34,932 nucleotides of DNA, from positions 1 through 34,932 of the forward strand of contig NW_003123584.1 in NCBI RefSeq assembly GCF_000003605.2, read 5' to 3'. A program made the position numbers and the translations under genes. The DNA comes from Saccoglossus kowalevskii (taxonomy: Eukaryota > Hemichordata > Enteropneusta > Harrimaniidae). This document shows, piece by piece, positions 25,182-34,932 of the stretch (position 1 is its first letter; each line of letters starts with the position of its first letter). The notes beneath the pieces are model-generated. The model was not told the DNA's origin. It saw only the letters and a list, made by a program, of their open reading frames with translations, and did not search any database.

Positions 25182-26829
25182 GGTTTCACGTCTCAGTGTC
25201 ACACACATCAATGTCATCTGTCTGATATAGACATCAGGTTTCACGTCTCACTATCACACACATCAATGTCATCTGTCTGATATAGACATCAGGTTTCTCG
25301 TCTCACTGTCACACACATCAATGCCATCTGTCTGATATAGACATCAGGTTTCACGTCTCACTATCACACACATCAATGTCATCTGCCTGATATAGACATC
25401 AGGTTTCACGTCTCACTATCACACACATCAATGTCATCTGCCTGATATAGACATCAGGTTTCACGTCTCACTATCACACACATCGATGTCAACTGCCTGA
25501 TATAGACATCAGGTTTCACGTCTCACTATCACACACATCAATGTCATCTGTCTGATATAGACATCAGGTTTCACGTCTCACTATCACACACATCAATGTC
25601 ATCTGTCTGATATGGACATCAGGTTTCTCGTCTCACTATCACTCACATCGATGTCAACTGCCTGATATAGACATCAGGTTTCACGTCTCACTATCACACA
25701 CATCAATGTCATCTGTCTGATATAGACATCAGGTTTCACGTCTCACAATCACACACACCAATGTCATCTGTCTGATATAGACATCGGGTTTCACGTCTCA
25801 CTATCACACACACCAATGTCATCTGTCTGATATAGACATCAGGTTTCACGTCTTACTATCGCACACATCAATGTCATCTATCTGATATAGACATCAGGTT
25901 TCACGTCTCACTATCACACACACCAATGTCATCTGTCTGATATAGACATCAGGTTTCACGTCTCACTATCACACACATCAATGTCATCTGCCTGATATAG
26001 ACATCGGGTTTCACGTCTCTATCACACACATCAATGTCATCTATCTGATATAGACATCAGGTTTCACGTCCGACTATCACACACAACAATGTCATCTGTC
26101 TGATATGGACATCAGGTTTCACGTCTCAGTGTCACACACATCAATGTCATCTGTCTGATATAGACATCAGGTTTCACGTCTCACTATCACACACAACAAT
26201 GTCATCTGTCTGATATGGACATCAGGTTTCACGTCTCACTATCACACACATCAATGTCATCTGCCTGATATAGACATCAGCTTTCACGTCTCACTATCAC
26301 ACACATCAATGTCATCTGTCTGATATAGACATCAGGTTTCACGTCTCACTATCACACACAACAATGTCATCTGTCTGATATGGACATCAGGTTTCACGTC
26401 TCACTGTCACACACATCAATGTCATCTGTCTGATATAGACGTCAGGTTTCACGTCTCACTATCGCACACATCAATGACATCTGTCTGATATAGACATCAG
26501 GTTTCTCGTCTCACTATCACACATACCAATGTCATCTGTCTGATATAGACATCAGGTTTCACGTCTCACTATCACACACATCAATGTCATCTGTCTGATA
26601 TAGACATCAGGTTTCACGTCTCACTATCACACACACCAATGTCATCTGTCTGATATAGACATCAGGTTTCACGTCTCACTATCACACACATCAATGTCAT
26701 CTGCCTGATATAGACATCAGGTTTCACGTCTCACTGTCACACACACCAATGTCATCTGTCTGATATAGACATCAGGTTTCACGTCTCACTATCACACACA
26801 TCCATGTCATCTGTCTGATATCGACATCA
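25182..26829 (+). repeat. Block copied from the 8.9-9.9 kb type, then a cassette
   Basis: Normal monomers resume with a CTCAGTG unit. 25182-25537 also matches 9845 onward, and 25237-26169 matches 8912-9899. After 26169 a cassette follows with AACAAT/TATGGAC, GCTTTCAC (26279), AATGACATC (26474), CATACCAAT (26522) and TCCATG/TATCGAC (near 26820). Private changes include ACTCACATCG near 25641 and GACGTCAGG near 26439. No gene is visible. Confidence 0.83.
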
Positions 26830-29800
26830 GGTTTCACGTCTCACTATCACACACACCAATGTCATCTGTCTGATATAGACATCGGGTTTCACGTCTCACT
26901 ATCACACACACCAATGTCATCTGTCTAATATAGACATCAGGTTTCAAGTCTCACTATCGCACACATCAATGTCATCTATCTGATATAGACATCAGGTTTC
27001 ACGTCTCACTATCACACACACCAATGTCATCTGTCTGATATAGACATCAGGTTTCACGTCTCACTATCACACACATCAATGTCATCTGCCTGATATAGAC
27101 ATCAGGTCTCACGTCTCTATCACACACATCAATGTCATCTGTCTGATATAGACATCAGGTTTCACGTCTCACTATCACACACATCAATGTCATCTGTCTG
27201 ATATAGACATCAGGTTTCACGTCTCAATATCACACACATCAATGTCATCTGTCTGATATGGACATCAGGTTTCACCTCTCACTATCACACACACCAATGT
27301 CATCTGTCTGATATAGACATCAGGTTTCACGTCTCACTATCACACACACCAATGTCATCTGTCTGATATAGACATCGGGTTTTACGTCTCACTATCACAC
27401 ACACCAATGTCATCTGTCTGATATAGACATCAGGTTTCACGTCTCACTATCGCACACATCAATGTCATCTATCTGATATAGACATCAGGTTTCACGTCTC
27501 ACTATCACACACACCAATGTCATCTGTCTGATATAGACATCAGGTTTCACGTCTCACTATCACACACATCAATGTCATCTGCCTGATATAGACATCAGGT
27601 TTCACGTCTCTATCACACACATCAATGTCATCTATCTGATATAGACATCAGGTTTCACGTCTCACTATCACACACAACAATGTCATCTGTCTGATATGGA
27701 CATCAGGTTTCACGTCTCACTGTCACACACATCAATGTCATCTGTCTGATATAGACATCAGGTTTCTCGTCTCACTATCACACACACCAATGTCATCTGT
27801 CTGATATAGACATCAGGTTTCACGTCTCTATCACTCACATCAATGTCATCTATCTGATATAGTCATCAGGTTTCACGTCTCACTATCACACACAACAATG
27901 TCATCTGTCTGATATAGACATCAGGTTTCACGTCTCACTATCACACACACCAATGTCATCTGTCTGATATAGACATCAGGTTTCTCGTCTCACTATCACA
28001 CACATCAATGTCATCTGCCTGATATAGACATCAGGTTTCACGTCTCACTGTCACACACACCAATGTCATCTGTCTGATATAGACATCAGGTTTCACGTCT
28101 CACTATCACACACATCAATGTCATCTGTCTGATATAGACATCAGGTTTCACGTCTCACTATCACACACATCAATGTCATCTGTCTGATATAGACATCAGG
28201 TTTCTCGTCTCACTATCACACACACCAATGTCATCTGTTTGATATAGACATCAGGTTTCACGTCTCACTATCACACACATCAATGTCATCTGCCTGATAT
28301 AGACATCAGGTTTCACGTCTCACTATCACACACACCGATGTCATCTGTCTGATATAGATATCAGGTTTCACGTCTCACTATCACACACATCAATGTCATC
28401 TGTCTGATATAGACATCAGGTTTCACGTCTCACTATCACACACACCAATGTCATCTGTCTGATATAGACATCAGGTTTCACGTCTCACTATCGCACACAT
28501 CAATGTCATCTGTCTGATATAGACATCAGGTTTCACGTCTCACTATCACACACACCAATGTCATCTGTCTGATATAGACATCAGGTGTCACGTCTCACTA
28601 TCACACACATCAATGTCATCTGTCTGATATAGACATCAGGTTTCTCGTCTCACTGTCACACACATCAATGTCATCTGTCTGATATAGACATCAGGTTTCA
28701 CGTCTCACTATCACACACATCAATGTCATCTGCCTGATATAGACATCAGGTTTCACGTCTCACTATCACACACATCAATGTCATCTGCCTGATATAGACA
28801 CATCAGGTTTCACGTCTCACTATCGCACACATCAATGTCATCTATCTGATATAGACATCAGGTTTCACGTCTCACTATCACACACATCAATGTCATCTGC
28901 CTGATATAGACATCAGGTTTCACGTCTCTATCACTCACATCAATGTCATCTATCTGATATAGACATCAGGTTTCACGTCTCACTATCACACACAACAATG
29001 TCATCTGTCTGATATGGACATCAGGTTTCACGTCTCACTGTCACACACATCAATGTCATCTGTCTGATATAGACATCAGGTTTCACGTTTCACTATCACA
29101 CACAACAATGTCATCTGTCTGATATGGACATCAGGTTTCACGTCTCACTATCACACACATCAATGTCATCTGCCTGATATAGACATCAGCTTTCACGTCT
29201 CACTATCACACACATCAATGTCATCTGTCTGATATAGACATCAGGTTTCACGTCTCACTATCACACACAACAATGTCATCTGTCTGATATAGACATCAGG
29301 TTTCACGTCTCACTATCACACACACCAATGTCATCTGTCTGATATAGACATCAGGTTTCTCGTCTCACTATCACACACATCAATGTCATCTGCCTGATAT
29401 AGACATCAGGTTTCACGTCTCACTGTCACACACACCAATGTCATCTGTCTGATATAGACATCAGGTTTCACGTCTCACTATCACACACATCAATGTCATC
29501 TGTCTGATATAGACATCAGGTTTCACGTCTCACTATCACACACATCAATGTCATCTGTCTGATATAGACATCAGGTTTCTCGTCTCACTGTCACACACAT
29601 CAATGTCATCTGTCTGATATAGACATCAGGTTTCACGTCTCACTATCACACACATCAATGTCATCTGCCTGATATAGACATCAGGTTTCACGTCTCACTA
29701 TCACACACATCAATGTCATCTGCCTGATATAGACATCAGGTTTCACGTCTCACTATCACACACATCGATGTCAACTGCCTGATATAGACATCAGGTTTCA

Positions 29801-30946
29801 CGTCTCACTATTACACACATCAATGTCATCTGTCTGATATAGACATCAGGTTTCACGTCTCACTATCACACACATCAATGTCATCTGTCTGATATAGACA
29901 TCAGGTTTCACGTCTCACTATCACACACATCAATGTCATCTGTCTGATATAGACATCAGGTTTCACGTCTCACTATCACACACATCGATGTCAACTGCCT
30001 GATATAGACATCAGGTTTCACGTCTCACTATCACACACATCAATGTCATCTGTCTGATATAGACATCAGGTTTCACGTCTCACTATCACACACACCAATG
30101 TCATCTATCTGATATAGACATCGGGTTTCACGTCTCACTATCACACACACCAATGTCATCTGTCTGATATAGACATCAGGTTTCACGTCTCACTATCGCA
30201 CACATCAATGTCATCTATCTGATATAGACATCAGGTTTCACGTCTCACTATCACACACACCAATGTCATCTGTCTGATATAGACATCAGGTTTCACGTCT
30301 CACTATCGCACACATCAATGTCATCTATCTGATATAGACATCAGGTTTCACGTCTCACTATCACACACATCAATGTCATCTGTCTGATATAGACATCAGG
30401 TTTCACGTCTCACTATCGCACACATCAATGTCATCTGTCTGATATAGACATCAGGTTTCACGTCTCACTATCACACACATCAATGTCATCTGCCTGATAT
30501 AGACATCAGGTTTCACGTCTCTATCACACACATCAATGTCATCTATCTGATATAGACATCAGGTTTCACGTCTCACTATCACACACAACAATGTCATCTG
30601 TCTGATATGGACATCAGGTTTCACGTCTCACTGTCACACACATCAATGTCATCTGTCTGATATAGACATCAGGTTTCACGTCTCACTGTCACACACAACA
30701 ATGTCATCTGTCTGATATGGACATCAGGTTTCACGTCTCACTATCACACACATCAATGTCATCTGCCTGATATAGACATCAGCTTTCACGTCTCACTATC
30801 ACACACATCAATGTCATCTGTCTGATATAGACATCAGGTTTCACGTCTCACTATCACACACAACAATGTCATCTGTCTGATATGGACATCAGGTTTCACG
30901 TCTCACTGTCACACACATCAATGTCATCTGTCTGATATAGACATCA
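26830..30946 (+). repeat. First copy of a 4.1-kb tandem duplication
   Basis: This stretch of about 75 monomers is followed directly by a second copy from 30947. Markers at an offset of 4117 bp are CATCGGG (26881, 30998), the GGTCTCACG 53-bp unit (27105, 31222), CTCAATATC (27224, 31341) and TTTTACG. The offset becomes 4119 bp after 27816, whose counterpart is 55 bp long (CTGTTT 28235, 32354). It drops to 3789 bp after six units missing from the second copy (57-bp unit 28796, 32585; CAGGGTTCACG 30945, 34734). Private to this copy are CTGTCTAATA and TTTCAAGTC near 26926-26946. Confidence 0.88.
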
Positions 30947-31001
30947 GGGTTCACGTCTCACTATCGCACACATCAATGTCATCTGTCTGATATAGACATC
31001 G
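30947..31001 (+). repeat. Junction monomer of the 4.1-kb duplication
   Basis: The left half (GGTTCACG, then ATCGCACACATCAATG) matches the unit at 34736. The right half (TCATCTGTCTG to CATCG before GGG) matches the unit at 26830. This is the signature of a tandem duplication breakpoint inside a monomer, with the exchange between roughly 30977 and 30998. It fits homologous unequal exchange between monomers about 75 units apart. Confidence 0.8.
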
Positions 31002-34000
31002 GGTTTCACGTCTCACTATCACACACACCAATGTCATCTGTCTGATATAGACATCAGGTTTCACGTCTCACTATCGCACACATCAATGTCATCTATCTGA
31101 TATAGACATCAGGTTTCACGTCTCACTATCACACACACCAATGTCATCTGTCTGATATAGACATCAGGTTTCACGTCTCACTATCACACACATCAATGTC
31201 ATCTGCCTGATATACACATCAGGTCTCACGTCTCTATCACACACATCAATGTCATCTGTCTGATATAGACATCAGGTTTCACGTCTCACTATCACACACA
31301 TCAATGTCATCTGTCTGATATAGACATCAGGTTTCACGTCTCAATATCACACACATCAATGTCATCTGTCTGATATGGACATCAGGTTTCACGTCTCACT
31401 ATCACACACACCAATGTCATCTGTCTGATATAGACATCAGGTTTCACGTCTCACTATCACACACACCAATGTCATCTGTCTGATATAGACATCGGGTTTT
31501 ACGTCTCACTATCACACACACCAATGTCATCTGTCTGATATAGACATCAGGTTTCACGTCTCACTATCGCACACATCAATGTCATCTATCTGATATAGAC
31601 ATCAGGTTTCACGTCTCACTATCACACACACCAATGTCATCTGTCTGATATAGACATCAGGTTTCACGTCTCACTATCACACACATCAATGTCATCTGCC
31701 TGATATAGACATCAGGTTTCACGTCTCTATCACACACATCAATGTCATCTATCTGATATAGACATCAGGTTTCACGTCTCACTATCACACACAACAATGT
31801 CATCTGTCTGATATGGACATCAGGTTTCACGTCTCATTGTCACACACATCAATGTCATCTGTCTGATATAGACATCAGGTTTCTCGTCTCACTATCACAC
31901 ACACCAATGTCATCTGTCTGATATAGACATCAGGTTTCACGTCTCACTATCACACACATCAATGTCATCTGTCTGATATAGACATCAGGTTTCACGTCTC
32001 ACTATCACACACATCAATGTCATCTGTCTGATATAGACATCAGGTTTCACGTCTCACTATCACACACACCAATGTCATCTGTCTGATATAGACATCAGGT
32101 TTCTCGTCTCACTATCACACACATCAATGTCATCTGCCTGATATAGACATCAGGTTTCACGTCTCACTGTCACACACACCAATGTCATCTGTCTGATATA
32201 GACATCAGGTTTCACGTCTCACTATCACACACATCAATGTCATCTGTCTGACATAGACATCAGGTTTCACGTCTCACTATCACACACATCAATGTCATCT
32301 GTCTGATATAGACATCAGGTTTCTCGTCTCACTATCACACACACCAATGCCATCTGTTTGATATAGACATCAGGTTTCACGTCTCACTATCACACACATC
32401 AATGTCATCTGCCTGATATAGACATCAGGTTTCACGTCTCACTATCACACACACCGATGTCAACTGCCTGATATAGATATCAGGTTTCACGTCTCACTAT
32501 CACAAACATCAATGTCATCTGCCTGATATAGACATCAGGTTTCACGTCTCACTATCACACACATCAATGTCATCTGCCTGATATAGACACATCAGGTTTC
32601 ACGTCTCACTATCGCACACATCAATGTCATCTATCTGATATAGACATCAGGTTTCACGTCTCACTATCACACACACCAATGTCATCTGTCTGATATAGAC
32701 ATCAGGTTTCACGTCTCACTATCACACACATCAATGTCATCTGCCTGATATAGACATCAGGTTTCACGTCTCACTATCACACACATCAATGTCATCTGTC
32801 TGATATAGACATCAGGTTTCACGTCTCTATCACTCACATCAATGTCATCTATCTGATATAGACATCAGGTTTCACGTCTCACTATCACACACAACAATGT
32901 CATCTGTCTGATATGGACATCAGGTTTCACGTCTCACTATCACACACAACAATGTCATCTGTCTGATATGGACATCAGGTTTCACGTCTCACTGTCACAC
33001 ACATCAATGTCATCTGTCTGATATAGACATCATGTTTCACGTCTCACTATCACACACAACAATGTCATCTGTCTGATATGGACATCAGGTTTCACGTCTC
33101 ACTATCACACACATCAATGTCATCTGCCTGATATAGACATCAGCTTTCACGTCTCACTATCACACACATCAATGTCATCTGTCTGATATAGACATCAGGT
33201 TTCACGTCTCACTATCACACACAACAATGTCATCTGTCTGATATAGACATCAGGTTTCACGTCTCACTATCACACACACCAATGTCATCTGTCTGATATA
33301 GACATCAGGTTTCTCGTCTCACTATCACACACATCAATGTCATCTGCCTGATATAGACATCAGGTTTCACGTCTCACTGTCACACACACCAATGTCATCT
33401 GTCTGATATAGACATCAGGTTTCACGTCTCACTATCACAAACATCAATGTCATCTGTCTGATATAGACATCAGGTTTCACGTCTCACTATCACACACATC
33501 AATGTCATCTGTCTGATATAGACATCAGGTTTCTCGTCTCACTGTCACACACATCAATGTCATCTGTCTGATATAGACATCAGGTTTCACGTCTCACTAT
33601 CACACACATCAATGTCATCTGCCTGATATAGACATCAGGTTTCACGTCTCACTATCACACACATCAATGTCATCTGCCTGATATAGACATCAGGTTTCAC
33701 GTCTCACTATCACACACATCGATGTCAACTGCCTGATATAGACATCAGGTTTCACGTCTCATTATTACACACATCAATGTCATCTGTCTGATATAGACAT
33801 CAGGTTTCACGTCTCACTATCACACACATCAATGTCATCTGTCTGATATAGACATCAGGTTTCACGTCTCACTATCACACACATCAATGTCATCTGTCTG
33901 ATATGGACATCAGGTTTCACGTCTCACTATCACACACATCGATGTCAACTGCCTGATATAGACATCAGGTTTCACGTCTCACTATCACACACATCAATGT

Positions 34001-34735
34001 CATCTGTCTGATATAGACATCAGGTTTCACGTCTCACTATCACACACACCAATGTCATCTATCTGATATAGACATCGGGTTTCACGTCTCACTATCACAC
34101 ACACCAATGTCATCTGTCTGATATAGACATCAGGTTTCACGTCTCACTATCGCACACATCAATGTCATCTATCTGATATAGACATCAGGTTTCACGTCTC
34201 ACTATCACACACACCAATGTCATCTGTCTGATATAGACATCAGGTTTCACGTCTCACTATCACACGCATCAATGTCATCTGCCTGATATAGACATCAGGT
34301 TTCACGTCTCTATCACACACATCAATGCCATCTATCTGATATAGACATCAGGTTTCACGTCTCACTATCACACACAACAATGTCATCTGTCTGATATGGA
34401 CATCAGGTTTCACGTCTCACTGTCACACACATCAATGTCATCTGTCTGATATAGACATCAGGTTTCACGTCTCACTGTCACACACAACAATGTCATTTGT
34501 CTGATATGGACATCAGGTTTCACGTCTCACTATCACACACATCAATGTCATCTGCCTGATATAGACATCAGCTTTCACGTCTCACTATCACACACATCAA
34601 TGTCATCTGTCTGATATAGACATCAGGTTTCACGTCTCACTATCACACACAACAATGTCATCTGTCTGATATGGACATCAGGTTTCACGTCTCACTGTCA
34701 CACACATCAATGTCATCTGTCTGATATAGACATCA
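31002..34735 (+). repeat. Second copy of the 4.1-kb duplication
   Basis: It follows the order of 26885-30946 with changes: six units absent near 32.5 kb, two units gained before the 53-bp unit at 32815 and later two lost, and a private ATACACATC near 31213. The end, 34736-34900, continues into the series AATGACATC, TTTCTCG/CATACCAAT, TCAAT, as at 26451-26620, which is the expected original right flank of the duplicated segment. Confidence 0.85.
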
Positions 34736-34900
34736 GGGTTCACGTCTCACTATCGCACACATCAATGACATCTGTCTGATATAGACATCAGGTTTCTCGT
34801 CTCACTATCACACATACCAATGTCATCTGTCTGATATAGACATCAGGTTTCACGTCTCACTATCACACACATCAATGTCATCTGTCTGATATAGACATCA

Positions 34901-34932
34901 GGTTTCACATCTCACTATCAACACACACCAAT
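34901..34932 (+). repeat. Partial last monomer
   Basis: The window stops 32 bases into a unit. It has CACATC in place of CACGTC, which removes the CpG, and one extra A (ATCAACAC). The array clearly continues beyond the window. Confidence 0.9.

Larger units (their letters stand above)
1..34932 (+). repeat. 55-bp tandem satellite array filling the window
   Basis: Head-to-tail copies of one 55-bp monomer run from the first base to the last, about 635 copies by length, with no interruption and no inverted unit. Neighbouring monomers usually differ at one to four positions. The plus strand of a canonical unit has 16 A, 17 T, 15 C and 7 G, giving 40% GC and a clear C-over-G excess. Each unit has TGA at unit positions 42-44 and TAG at 47-49. 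Because 55 is not a multiple of three, each frame meets a stop within roughly 105 nt; the minus strand has still more stops. Coding is therefore excluded. Size, homogeneity and higher-order structure indicate eukaryotic satellite DNA. Chromosomal location and species cannot be read from the sequence, and I do not recognise the family. Confidence 0.98.

Noticed and set aside
1-34932. CRISPR array
   Set aside because: There is no division into constant repeats and unique spacers; all 55 positions are conserved between units, and there are no cas genes.
1-34932. Repetitive protein gene (55-codon period over three units)
   Set aside because: TGA at 42-44 and TAG at 47-49 in each unit close all plus frames within about 105 nt, and the minus strand has more stops per unit. 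The few units that lose TGA gain TAA or keep TAG.
1-34932. Telomere repeats or rDNA spacer
   Set aside because: No TTAGGG, TTTAGGG or TTAGG runs and no rRNA-like sequence were seen.
1-34932. Assembly artefact from collapsed or looped repeat
   Set aside because: Many rare private variants and unequal block borders are present, which an artificial loop would not create. Local copy errors cannot be excluded without reads.

Overview
The whole window is one uninterrupted tandem array of a 55-bp satellite/minisatellite monomer, about 635 head-to-tail copies, all in the same orientation and still running at both ends. I see no protein-coding gene, RNA gene, transposon, CRISPR array, telomere repeat or unique sequence. 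Canonical units average 40% GC. On the plus strand a unit has 15 C and 7 G, so the strands are strongly asymmetric. Every plus-strand ATG is followed four codons later by an in-frame TGA, and each unit carries both TGA and TAG, so the array is closed to translation. Tens of kilobases of homogenised satellite with nested higher-order repeats is typical of eukaryotic heterochromatin (centromeric, pericentromeric, subtelomeric or a large interstitial block). I do not recognise the monomer and cannot name the species.

Numbering a monomer from the GG of GGTTTCACG (example 166-220), the recurring variable positions are 7 (A/T), 17 (A/G), 20 (A/G), 27 (T/C/A), 29 (A/G), 36 (T/A), 39 (G/A), 40 (T/C) and 48 (A/G/C). 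They are combined into a limited set of monomer types that recur in fixed orders. Length variants (53-bp and 57-bp units) act as tags. These allow long duplications to be followed inside the array.

Layout: 1-660 is mainly a strict alternation of two monomer types (110-bp dimer). 661-2418 contains the first 53-bp and 57-bp cassettes and is repeated at 6.6-7.3 kb, 7.7-8.0 kb, 28.2-28.8 kb and 31.5-32.5 kb. 3850-6709 is a nested set of 330-, 385- and about 1540-1595-bp repeats. 8912-9899 is partly duplicated in tandem and copied near 25.2-26.2 kb. 11275-14407 holds two copies of a cassette that recurs again near 18.6-20.2 kb. 14408-16167 is a 935-bp 17-mer in tandem. 18700-19579 is a 440-bp 8-mer in tandem. 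24909-25181 is a small island of strongly diverged monomers. 26830 to the end is a roughly 4.1-kb tandem duplication (about 75 monomers) whose junction unit, 30947-31001, is visibly chimeric.

The parts do not form a pathway. What the sequence records is turnover: unequal exchange and conversion at scales from one monomer to several kilobases. The most useful places to look are the divergent island, the duplication junction, the fixed-order indel-tagged cassettes and the unusually well preserved CpG.
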